Source: Branchiostoma floridae (lineage: Eukaryota > Chordata > Leptocardii > Amphioxiformes > Branchiostomatidae). Taken from it: a stretch of DNA of 64,000 bases. Position numbers and translations under genes: made by a program. Below the pieces are notes generated by a model. That model was not told the DNA's origin, ran no database searches, and was given only the letters and a program-made list of their open reading frames with translations. Location: assembly GCF_000003815.2 (NCBI RefSeq), contig NC_049979.1, positions 12,624,766 to 12,688,765 on the forward strand. Direction: 5' to 3'. Of this stretch, positions 37,261 to 49,100 are shown in pieces (position 1 is the first letter of the stretch; each line of letters starts with the position of its first letter).

Positions 37261-39355
37261 TGATGGCATTTTCGCTTTTCGGCTTCCTTGATTGCCTTTT
37301 CATCCTGTCTTTTGGCAGCAGCAATGGCTACAGGATTTTTTAGTCGGTAGGGATCGATTTTTCTTGAATGTTTGTCGCTCGACGGACGGGTTGACTGAGT
37401 TCAACGTGTTGAGCATCGCTCGCCCGCCTTCGTGCGTGATAGTAAAATGGCGGGGCCCCGACTGCGTGAACATTGTGGCATCATTTTAGCTCCGTTTATC
37501 CAACCCAGTTAAAGACAGAACAGAACAGAGGTATTATTTTTCGGAAGGCTAATAAACATCATTTCTGTGTGTGGTGGTATTTTTTCACATGTCGTATTTT
37601 GCGAAGAATAATTCAAGAGTTTCCCGGGTCATGGTCTCGATACGTTCGCTCGTCAACTTGCACGGAAGGCGTCAAACTTGTGCAAGTTTTTCAATCGTTA
37701 TCTGTGGGACTTGCTAACTTCGACACATACCCCGTCTTTGTAGTTATTTACAACAAGGTTTAGTCTACAGCTAGTGTACTTCTCATGTGCAGGCATCTAT
37801 GCATTTCTCCGCAACAATGATTTTTAAAACCTGTCGAAATTTGGACCCCTGTCGAAGTATGGCCCCCTCCCGTTACATTACCACACAAGGACGTTTTAGG
37901 TTTCAGTGATCAAAGAGAGAGAGAACTTGAGAGAGACTAGTATTTCAGACCAGGCTCCATGTTCAGAACCTCACCAAATCAAAGTAAATGTTAAGCAATG
38001 TGATCATATAAACTTAAAAGATAAACCTTGATTGACTTGATTCTGTCAAGGTCGATAAGGAACTTTCTGCAAGTCCACCGCCACTGAAAGGACCTGAAAC
38101 TGAGCCAATGTGACCAAGGAGGTTAAAAATTTGTGACCATCCACCATCACATCAAATGGTGCCGATTCCCAGTACCTACCTAAAATCACGTTAAACAGTC
38201 ATGAAACCTGACTGCTCCAGTCGTTGTCTAACCTTGGTCTAATCAACACGTGCGCGTGGAAAGTTTCGCTCCAAAATTCGAGGGACGAGGACAACTATTA
38301 TGGGTTGCCAGAATATTATGGTGTACCGGTCGACTGGTGGGAGGGCGAATCCGCTTCCCAGGGTATGAAATTTGTATCACTCCGCCAATAACATTGTTGT
38401 TTTCGCCGTATGTCCTTGGCATTAGCTATTATATTTTTTTTCACGATCGGAAATGTCGGGACAGACCGTAGTACTTCTGGCCATTGTTTTCGGCTCACAA
38501 ATTATCAAATATGAGCCAAATCATCGAAAGAAACCAAGTGTTACTTTTCCTGCCCAATTACCGATTGTCCAACACTTCAAAACACATTGTTGGAGGCAGA
38601 TTCAAATACGTGTTCAAAGCCAGCCAGGATATAAATTGTCTAACATTACTTCTGTTTCTGGCGTTATCAAGCGGTGGGATGTTGTGAGATGTAAAATTAC
38701 ACACGCCCTATTTCTGCACAGTGTCTACACAAAGGCAAGCGCTCTCGCTGGTTCAAACCGGACAAAACTGGGCATTGCAGCGAGGGAAGCATGGTGGAAG
38801 CGTGATGGAAAAACCCAAACCTCCAGCCAATCAGCGCCTAGAATTCGACAGCGGGATCTTTGAATCGGCTAATATGCAAATGAGCCAGCCTCTGACGAAG
38901 ATAGCCGAAACCACTGTCGTGAATGAACAGTGAGACTTTTGTCTATTTTATTCACGGATGTCACAAAAGAATAATCAAATTATGAATAGTTGAAGTTTCC
39001 ACAGCATAAACCTCCTCTCATCCTTTTCGATTAAGAAAACTACGACGCGTTGGTCTGGTACAAGGCCTCGGCATTCGTCGGTTGTTTTCGTACCTGATTA
39101 TGTATCGTTGACGTTATGCCTGTGTCCAAACTGGTTGAAACCGGTTCTTAGGAACCAAAACTGTACATCGATCGTTCACTATCAGAAGGTGGGTTTCGGA
39201 AATAAAGACGACTGTACGTCAGAAGCACTGTTGTTTACGGAGCATTTCTGACACATTCATGGGTATTTAGTGAATTCAGGAGCCGGTTCGGCGTCTTTGG
39301 AACGCATCATCATAACCCAGTACATCTGCTTTAGTTCCAATCTCTCGCGGTAACC
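37261..39355. other. intergenic DNA between ZNF410 and XPO1
   Basis: ZNF410 and XPO1 diverge here. A 136-codon open frame at 38453-38863 matches nothing I recognise and has no clear splice partner. A CCAAT box (38827-38831) and an octamer ATGCAAAT (38874-38881) lie 45 bp apart and could be part of an upstream promoter. I see nothing else to call. Confidence 0.4.
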
Positions 39356-39405
39356 TTCCAGTTCAGACTGCCTTCAGCTGGACCAGACAAGGCGGAAGTG
39401 TTCAG
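39356..39405 (+). other. possible non-coding first exon of XPO1
   Basis: The XPO1 coding start lies 13 bases after an acceptor (43146/43147), so a 5' UTR exon must exist upstream. A candidate ends CAG before GTTTGT at 39406 and contains an ETS-like GGCGGAAGTG at 39391-39400. Its 5' limit is unknown and other donors are possible. Confidence 0.3.
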
Positions 39406-39730
39406 GTTTGTATTTGAGCGCTAACCATCGTTTTATTTACATGTTATTGTACAACTATTTTATTTTTTATCGCCGACTTTTGGTTCTGTGGGCTACAAGA
39501 GTCTGGTTGGGCTTGGTATACAACCTCCATGGTATACTGTTGCACATGTAGTTAGGGAACTGCCCCCTTGTCGTTCACGTGGGAAGTGACTGCCGAATCA
39601 GGGCAAACCAGATACCATTGGCGGGAAGAAGGCAATGTTGTACCTCCACATGTTGCAAATACATTACCGCTTTTCTTTAAATAAGTTGTATTATTTCTGA
39701 CACATGGAACAACTGATGCTGACTTTGTGC

Positions 39731-39745
39731 CCCCCCCCCCCCCAG
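39731..39745. repeat. poly-C tract
   Basis: A run of about 14 C interrupts AT-rich sequence in the presumed XPO1 5' intron. Its length is prone to sequencing and replication slippage. Confidence 0.9.
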
Positions 39746-40014
39746 TGTGTATTATCATACGTGTATAAGCCTTGTTCCATATAACGTTAGCTGAAAGTGA
39801 AACCACTCAGAGGCTATAAATAGTATATAGTAAAAATTTGCTATTTGACAGTATATATAAGTTATAGTAGTAGTACATGTAGTAGAAAAGCCATGTACAA
39901 TGGTATTATAAGGCAACACTTTACGCTAAATTGTAGTAGGCTAGAAACCATCTACTGAGGCAGTTACAGCAAATTTTGTATGTGGCAGTGAAATAATCCT
40001 GACATACGACGCGA

Positions 40015-40370
40015 CAATCCTTGGGAGAGTCAACCTGGCAATGCTGGCATTTTTCGCCAGGCATTCTCCTACGCAACGGAGGTCCAGGAAAATTTCGAGA
40101 TCTTGACGATCTAAAATGCTATTTCCTGCATTTTGATGTGCAAATTTTGATGGCAGACTGAGCTTATTGAGCTTCATTCAATGACATCATTTTATGACTC
40201 GTAGCAAAGTTTTGTTAAGGGCGATGCCGCATACATATTGTCAACATGTCGAAGGCTGAAGGTGAAAGGCGTCGCAAGGGCTAGGGAGGTCCGGCAAAAT
40301 TTTGAAATCTTGACCCTATGTATTGCCTGTATTTTAAGGGGCAAAATTTGCTGGTAGACTACATTACGAC
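40015..40370. repeat. two diverged copies of a ~220-bp unit
   Basis: The segment GGAGGTCCAGGAAAATTTCG...TCTTGACGATC...GATGGCAGACT (from about 40077) recurs in altered form as GGAGGTCCGGCAAAATTTTG...TCTTGACCCTA...CTGGTAGACTA (from about 40284). This looks like an old tandem duplication or two insertions of one repeat family. Confidence 0.6.
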
Positions 40371-40699
40371 TTATAAATATTAGGAGGCCAGGCTACGATT
40401 TATGGAACATTTTTAGGTTTAATTACATTTTTTATTAACTTTTCATGCGCTTTACGTGAAATGCACTGACTACGTTTTCAATTTTACCACCCTTGCTACG
40501 AAATACATAACATCAAATAGCTTCCCTACGAATTACGATAAAATGATAAAGGCATGTCTACACCTTACGAAAAAGAGCATGCAGACCCTCATAAAAACAA
40601 AATCCTAAGACTTAATCCTGAGTATGATAATTTATTGTAAAAACAAAAACAAAAAGGAAGTATGCTAAAGACTAAAACTTATAGTAAAAGAGAAAACAA

Positions 40700-40775
40700 A
40701 AATACTGAGGTTTGAACCAACAACCTCCAGTTTACCAGGCAAGGTACTACCTACCAGTGGAATCATATTCCCAAT
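40700..40775 (-). mobile_element. tRNA-like SINE head
   Basis: On the minus strand an A-box-like TGGTAGGTAGT (40756-40746) is followed by a B box GGTTCAAACCT (40718-40708) at tRNA-like spacing, with an anticodon-arm-like stretch between. The acceptor stem does not pair convincingly, so a SINE or tRNA relic is more likely than a working tRNA gene. Confidence 0.5.
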
Positions 40776-41632
40776 TCCTTTTGTAAACTGCAGCGATCCG
40801 AAGGTTACATAGCCTGTAAATAAGAATAGCCTATCTATACAAAAGTAGAATTGACCAATCGCATTGTGTGTTTGGACCAAATTTGGTAAATAGTACTTGC
40901 CAATCTCCATGAGTACACTACAGTATGTCTTTCTATTGCCAATACATTACCTGATTTTAATTATTTAGAAATTGCTTTGTGAGGGAAGAAAAGAACTGAA
41001 AATGATGTAGCCATTGTATGTACTAAATGTTCTTTATCAAAGAGCCTTCAAAATCTCTCTTTGGAAATGACCTGTGTTCCTCAGCACAGTCACACGTATT
41101 CGTTAACTCCACTTGAACTTCAGTTGAAGAAAACATGCCTCCTGTTGAGTCCTGTATGCACTTATGCATTGATTTGTGTGTCCCAACCCAAATGGTCATA
41201 GATTAATTCTAGACAGGATTCCAACCCAGACCAGTTTGAGCCAGTTCCATGATCTGTGGCCAGATCTAGTCTATACCAGACTACGCTGGCTATTAATATT
41301 ATAGGGACAAAAAATTGCCAGGGGAGTTTTGCTACCAGAAGAGTTGGTCAGCCGCGCCGGAGAGGAAACCTGAGCGAGGACTGACTCCTCTAGCCAATTT
41401 CCCGATTTTTTTACTTTGACTTTATTCAGATTGTGAGTTTTTGTGACCCGTTTTTTTGCAGAATTCTACAATCTCGGCACCCTCATACATACTATAACAT
41501 AGGAAGGCCTGGTGGAGGCTAGGCCAGACCTGTCATGTCACTGTTTCTTGATCTGCTATCATGACAAGCACTTTTTGAGCTATAAGCATCTTTATAAGTT
41601 GCAGTAGACAATTCACAAGTTTATACGTAATA

Positions 41633-42704
41633 GGCCACACCAATTTAATTTCTTGGTTCACGTATTTTTCATACAAAATATGGAGCGACGGGGCGAAAAA
41701 AAAATGAAAATAAAAATTGTAAAATGGTTAGGGTAAAGGTAAGGGCTAATCCAAAACATAAAGACTAAAAAGTTGTTAGCTTGAAAAAAGTACAAAAACA
41801 CTATTCAGCACTTGTTCGTTGAAAATTACAAAAGTAGTGTTATTATGTTTGTCCCATTCTTCATGAATGAGAAATATACAAAAATGTAACTGCAATAATA
41901 ATACGGGAACGGGTTTTCTGCGCGTTAAAAATCTGCGCGCGCGTTAAAAATCTGCGCGTTAAAAAATTAAGTTGTGCTTTGATGAATTCTTAGTCAGAAA
42001 AATATGACCCCATTATATGATTTTCCGTCTGTTACCTGAATTTTTTGGTTTCAAAAGCCCCTGATTTTTGGGTCCCTTGGGAATAGGTTAATTTGCATAT
42101 CCAGAAGATTTCATAATCACTTGAATTTGACACAAATACATGGAAAAATTACTAATGTGAGGCTTTGAATTGTAAAATATAACTGCTTGAGGCTTTTCTC
42201 CATTCTACAAGCTTCATTTCATCTTTTCTCAAGCAGATTGATTCACATGCAAATGTCAACCTTTGTTGCGCGTTAAAACTTAACATTTAAAAATCACTTT
42301 TAAACTCCTGGAATATTTACAGAAAGGGATATTGTACCCTAGAATGCAACAATATTATACTTAATTTTATTTTGTGTTATCATCTTCAAGCTTTTAAGTT
42401 AAAAACGGCAAAAAAGTTTTCAAATCCCGAGGGAATCAGCTAATTTGCATATTTTAACGCGCAGATTTTTAACGCGCAAGTTTTAACGCGCAAATTTTAA
42501 CGCGCACAAAACCCCAACCCAATAATACCCACATTTTAAGGAGCTTACAATATAAAGGCCAATTTGCTACACCAGAAAGTTGGTGAATGGTATTATATAA
42601 TAATGGTGAAAATTTGCTGAGTGGTAATTTTTTTGGGGGGGGGGGATTTTCCAAAAAATAGGAGCGAGCAAATCCGTGAACCAATCAATTAAATTGTTAT
42701 GGCC
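41633..42704. mobile_element. GGCCACACCAATT-family MITE split by a younger insertion
   Basis: The ends GGCCACACCAATTTAATT...TTGGTTCACG (41633) and its inverted counterpart CGTGAACCAATCAATTAAATT...GGCC (ending 42704) match the family at 29921-30265 and extend about 60 bp inward as inverted repeats (both with a GGAGCGA segment). Without the inserted 616-bp element and one target copy it would be about 450 bp. Confidence 0.65.
41897..42528. mobile_element. 616-bp hAT-like non-autonomous transposon nested in an older MITE
   Basis: Element 41905-42520 is flanked by identical 8-bp duplications AATAATAC (41897-41904 and 42521-42528). Its ends are inverted: GGGAACGGGTTTTCTGCGCG at the left and the complement of GGGTTGGGGTTTTGTGCGCG at the right. 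The subterminal zones carry iterated TGCGCGTTAAA(AATC) motifs: three copies at the left, four in opposite orientation at the right and one inside (about 42265). Eight-base duplications and subterminal repeats are hallmarks of hAT transposons. There is no transposase ORF, so it depends on another element. Confidence 0.8.
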
Positions 42705-43159
42705 TTATAGAGACAATAAAACCCCAGGTTGTTTGATGCAAAATAACCTGGGGCAGACATGAATTTGAATGTATCCAGTTCATCGTCTGTTCAAAGTTGG
42801 CGGAGAAGGGGTTTAAGTTGTTCCATGTTACCTTTCATTCCGACAGATCTGTCTGAAATTTGCCCCAAATCAAGAGTGCATACTTTAATATAAAATATGG
42901 TACGCACTACACGTTGGTAAGATAATGCAAGTAATTGAAGAAGCGGTACTGCTTCTTGCTTATTTTGATTCTAAATTCAAGTCATTGCAGTTTTAATTGT
43001 ATTAGTTCATCCTGTAGTACCGCAATATTTCTCACATTTGTATACTAGATTGTAAAACAAAATGAAGTACAGTTAAGAAATAATGTAAGAACCCAGAAGT
43101 TTTTTTTACAGACAGATTCTCAGTTTCATACTGCTGCCTGTTTTAGGAACTGAGCATCA

Positions 43160-46100
43160 ATGGTGATCGGAAACATGACAACAGTTGTAGAGCAGGCTGC
43201 CAGCAAGCTGCTCAACTTCAATGAAAAACTGGACATCAACTTGCTGGATAATGTCGTTAGCTGCATGTATACTGGAGAGGGACCACAGGTAAGCACAGCT
43301 ATGCAAACTTCGGAAAAAACATTTAAGCAATGACAGAAAATGGATGTTCTATAAAGATAGAAGAGTGCTGGGTTTTCATTAGCCTCTACAATGCTCCCCA
43401 GGTTGCTGCAAAATAGCAGAAATTGTCAAAATACTGGTAGACAGAAAACACACCAGAGGAGTTAGGTTGCAATCCGTACTTCTCAGCCAAACAACTCCTC
43501 TGGTGTGTCTTCTGTCTATTTAGCCAATTTCTACTATTTTTCCAGCAACCTGGGGAGCCTGATAGAGGCTAGGTTTACATACGATTTGAGTTCAACCTGA
43601 AGAATCCCTTGGTTTATCTGGTAGGATGTTCAAAGGATCACTTGGCTTTGTAAAATTGTAGCACTTTATGTTTGGTGATAGATCTATTTTGTTCTTGATT
43701 TCTAGACTCATTAATTGACATATATTGAGAACAGACATTCACAAGAAAGATAATAAATCTGTTGAACTATGCCATGTGTTGGTCAGCAGCAGCGTATGGC
43801 ACAAGAGGTGTTGACTCATCTGAAGGAACATCCTGATGCTTGGACAAGGGTGGACACAATCCTGGAGTACTCACAAAACCAACAAACCAAGGTCAGTTCC
43901 TTTTGTTGACCTAGACATTGAGGAATTATTCAATTAGAAACGGGCATACTTTAGAAGTTGGTGTTTGCCATTGTACCAATATGTTGAACAGTTTGATAAC
44001 AAAATATTTCAGTTAGATAAGGGCACAGCTAGAGCAGCTTTTTACACTATGCGCAAGTACTGGAATAAACCTGAACCTTGATGATTAATAACCCCATTCT
44101 TACATGTGGACAAAACTGATATAGACCCTCATGGTGGAGTAAATGTCATACGGGCAAACAGTAGTTACATTTGGTATGTATTCCTTTTGAGTTTAGAAAT
44201 TGCATTAACTGTTCTTTTTTAAAAATCCTTTTCCAGTACTATGCTCTCCAGATCTTGGAAAACGTCATCAAGACAAGGTGGAAAGTTTTACCTCGCAGCC
44301 AATGTGAAGGTGGGTCAATTATATGATTTGATGCCTTTTCTTGGCGATTTTCCTTACCATTCTAAATCTTAAGTATTGTTAAGGTTAATCTTAGGTATTG
44401 TTAAGAACTATCATGTTTTATTGCCGTTACAGGGATAAAGAAGTACACTGTTGGGTTGATCATCAAGACATCACAGACACAGGAGAATTTGGATGTAGGT
44501 TATTTCATGCAACATCAAAATCTGGATATCTTTAACTGTAATTTCTAAGTCTATTGTAGTACTGCCTTTTTCATTCCCCATTCTTCTTGGTAGATGCATA
44601 TTGCTTACAGTACTGCTTAGTGCCACAGTACTTAGTAACTTCTATCTTTTTCTACAGAAAGAAAAAACATACCTGGGAAAACTGAACATCATCTTGGTGC
44701 AGGTAAGAGACACGAAAATTTGCCTTAAGTTATGAATGTGGAGTAACTTTGTGAGGAAGTGAACCTACTGTATGGTGGTGAGATGTGTAGATGTTGTGCT
44801 TATGTGGGTATATTCTGTTTCAGATTTTGAAACATGAGTGGCCAAAGAATTGGCCAACCTTCATCAGCGACATTGTTGGTGCCAGTAAGACCAATGAAGC
44901 TCTGTGCCAAAACAACATGTTCATCCTTAAGCTGCTCAGGTAAGTAGACAAAACTCAATTTTGCAGTGTCTTAGGTTAGAGGAACAGTGTTGTGTTCCCA
45001 GTTACCGGACTAACGGTAGCAATTTCTTAGTAGTCTACTAGTAAGGGGCATTAATGCGCTGCATAGTGTCTCTGATTGGAATGTTAAAAATATTAAAACA
45101 AAAAATGTTCTCAGTTAAGTTGAACAGTGATATAAACAGACCCATCAAACCTAGGCCCCTTTATGATGACACAGTTATGTTGATTCTGAGATTCTGAAAT
45201 CTGAGACAGAAATGAGACCATCCCTACCTATGTACCCCTTTTCTTTTAGATTAGAAGCAAAATTAGAAACACAGCCTAACAAATCAAAGGTAGATATTGT
45301 AAATGTCACTAGTGACACTGCTATCTTGTTGCTGTGATGGTCTATACATTACTGTATAATTTAATTATGTCAGCTGGTGTTGTTTTTCTTAAAAAATTGT
45401 ATTGCTCAAGATTGATCAGGTGATTTGTTTGACTGCAGTGAGGAGGTGTTTGATTTCTCCAGTGGACAGATGACACAAGTGAAGGCCAAACATCTCAAGG
45501 ATAGGTATGGGTACCTTCTGTAATTACAGTATCACACTGTTCACAGATTAATTCTCAATTTGCCCAGATGTCGCTGCTATTTCTTAATTGAAGAACCTAG
45601 ATTTTCAGCATGATTGCAGGTGTGCATGTGCAGATATTATGGGCCATGTTTATCGTAGTGCAGTAGAAGAGATGACCAGCATCATGTTAACCATGGACTG
45701 ATCAATCAATGAATCACTTTGTTTTTATTTCTTTGCAGCATGTGTAATGAATTTTCTCAGATCTTCCAACTGTGCCAGTTTGTCATGGTAAGAGCTTTTA
45801 CCTTCCTATTTTACAATAACAGTTTATGCTTTTTTAAAGAGAATAATGAGGGACTCGAGATTGCGATACAACATACATTTTTGTCTTTGTTCTGAACTGC
45901 CGGCGTCAATTGAATTTTAAGGCTCCTTTTTTTAGACATTCTATTATTTTTCTGTAGGACAACTCCCAAAATGCACCTTTGGTGGCATCGACGTTGGAAA
46001 CATTGCTGAGGTTCCTCAACTGGATCCCACTGGGCTACATTTTCGAGACCAAACTGATTTCAACTTTGATATACAAGGTGCGTTGAATGTTTATTGCAGC

Positions 46101-49100
46101 AGTCATCTCCACAATATTTCTACGAGTCCACTTTTGAATCAGTAGTCTACAAGTACACTTTTGAATCAGTAGTCTTGGTCTAAAGTTAACTGTAGGTTGA
46201 CAACAGATCCAGATATCTGTTGGGACATTTTGTTCTGTCATTGAATTGGGGCCTGTGTGTGATTGTATTGGGGCCTGTTATTGGTGTTAAAGTAAGTGCT
46301 TGTGAATCCAGTGACGTCCAATATGGAGTTAATGTTTTTTTTTCCACTTTAGTTCTTGAATGTGCCAATGTTCAGGAATACTACCATGAAGTGCTTGACT
46401 GAGATAGGTGAGAAATTTTCTGCTTCTTAATCTTCATCTCCTGTGCTAATGGTGATTTTGTTCACTGTTCCGTGTAAGCTCACACTTCGCGTTAACCTGT
46501 CCTACTGTCTTGAATTTTGATGTAAGGTAGTTATAATTTAGAAGTTGGGGTAAAGGTAANNNNNNNNNNNNNNNNNNNNNNNNNNNNNNNNNNNNNNNNN
46601 NNNNNNNNNNNNNNNNNNNNNNNNNNNNNNNNNNNNNNNNNNNNNNNNNNNNNNNNNNNNNNNNNNNNNNNNNNNNNNNNNNNNNNNNNNNNNNNNNNNN
46701 NNNNNNNNNNNNNNNNNNNNNNNNNNNNNNNNNNNNNNNNNNNNNNNNNNNNNNNNNNNNNNNNNNNNNNNNNNNNNNNNNNNNNNNNNNNNNNNNNNNN
46801 NNNNNNNNNNNNNNNNNNNNNNNNNNNNNNNNNNTGTTCCGTGTAAGCTCACACTTCGCGTTAACCTGTCCTACTGTCTTGAATTTTGATGTAAGGTAGT
46901 TATAATTTAGAACTATTACTGTTGATGTGAACTATTAATGTTGAGGGCAATGTGATCATTCTGCTTTCAGGCAAGACATAATTCTTTACAAATGTTTTCA
47001 CAGCCAATTTCCAATTAGTAAGGCATTTTTGGATGGATGTTTTACTTGTCTTGACAACAAGAATTAAGGACTATTGTAATTTGTACCATTGTCTTTGCAG
47101 CTGGTGTAAGTGTTAGCCAGTATGACGACCAGTTTGTGATGCTGTTCACCCTGACAATGCAGCAACTTAAGCAGGTCAGAGGATCTATAGTTCTGGACCA
47201 TATTGATAAGTACAAATTAATGTGATATCCCATAGAATAACAAGGGACCGTAATATGATGAAATTAAGGATACCACATGCTGTCCCTATGAGTGAAATAC
47301 CTGATTATATATTCTACCTATTTCCCATGTATCATCTTCAAACAAAATAAACCATTCATTCATTTATTTATTTATTAAAATGAATTATGACTGGCATTGA
47401 CATCTAAAGTGGCTGTTGGTACAGTAGGGAAGTTTCAGAAAATTCTTAAAAGCTAACATGTACATTTTTTAATGTCTCGATCACTGCCTCCTGCTGAATT
47501 AGATTTGACAAAACCGTAAGATGAATATTACAACACTTTCACTTGGAGTGAATTTGCTCTTTGCCATTGGTCCTGCAGATGCTTCCTCTAGCTACAAACA
47601 TCAAAGTGGCATATGCACAGGGCAAAGATGATGAGCAGAACTTCATCCAGAACCTGAGCCTGTTCTTATGCACCTTCCTGAAGGAGCATGGGCAGCTGGT
47701 GGAGAAAAACCCAGAGTTACATCCTATCCTGCTGGAGGTAAGAGCTGCACTGGACTGAAAGGTTTTGGAGTGTAACTGTATACTATTTAAATAGTTGTTT
47801 TGTTGCATAATTACCAGAAATTAATCTGCTCACCTTTTCAAGCAAGATGTGGAAGACTCTTGAATAAAGGTGACTTGACTTTTTAGCTGTGTGTGCTTGA
47901 GTGAGGCAGTAGAAGAGGAGCTTCTTCATGGTTTGTATTCAGTAGACAAGCATGATTCATTTCATTGTCATCTAAGACAGAAACGGGGTCTTCAAATTAG
48001 CACCAAAAGATAGTCTGTTGTCTCTAAAGAGCAATAGCAGGTGGCATGCATGTGGAATGGTAATGCTTGATGAGGGGTTCTTTGTTGTTTTTCCACAGAA
48101 GAGCAAAATCTACCCGTCTGCTGACGAAAAACAGATGATTTTATCGGCATGGCCTAATGTCTTGTTGCAGGCCCTGCACTACCTTGTTCTGATCTCAGAG
48201 GTGGATGAGATAGAAATTTTCAAGATCTGCCTTGAGTACTGGAACACACTGGCGGCAGACTTGTACAGGGAGAGCCCCTTCTCATCCACCACCTCTCCCC
48301 TCCTCCTGGGCGGTCAACAGCCAGAAGTCCCTCTGCGTAGACAGCTCTATCTGCAGGTGCTTTCAAAGGTAGGATTGCATCTGTTATGACTAAATTTGTA
48401 GGATGCTATGGACAAGTCTATCTTACCAAGTAGTTGTCAATTTACACATATTGTTTTGGAGACATATACTTCTTTCCAGACCAAAAGGTCAGTCGCGAAG
48501 ATATTTGGTACATGGGTTGATGGTGGTTTCCTAGTCCTCAAATTTGAATTTGTGCCTCTTGCTGTTTGAACTTGACACTGTAGTAAACCTTTTGTGTATG
48601 TGTGGCATGTGTGCTGTATCTCCAGAATGCAACGTGCGATTGTGTTGCTATTTGGTACATGTGTGGTGGTGGTGGTGTCCTTATGCTCAGGTTTGAATTT
48701 GGGTCTCCTCGTCTTTGAACTTGATACTGTAGGTTGAGGCTGTTTGTATGGTTGGGGGCATCCTCACCTACCAGTATCACTTGGTTGTGATAACAGCCTT
48801 TACATGGAAGATGCAGCTGATTGTTATGATTCAGTTTTAGATGCAAGGTTGCACAGTTCTTTTTGGCCCAGTATGCAGCAATGGCCAAAATGTATTTCCA
48901 ACCCTGGTTCTCCCTGCACTGCTGCTAGGTGAGGCTGGTGATGGTGAGTCGGATGGCCAAGCCTGAGGAGGTGCTGGTTGTGGAGAACGAGCAGGGAGAG
49001 GTCGTCAGGGAGTTCATGAAGGACACAGACTCCATCAACCTGTACAAGAACATGAGGGAAACACTAGGTTAGCGTTTGTGACAGTAGGAAGAAAATAGCT

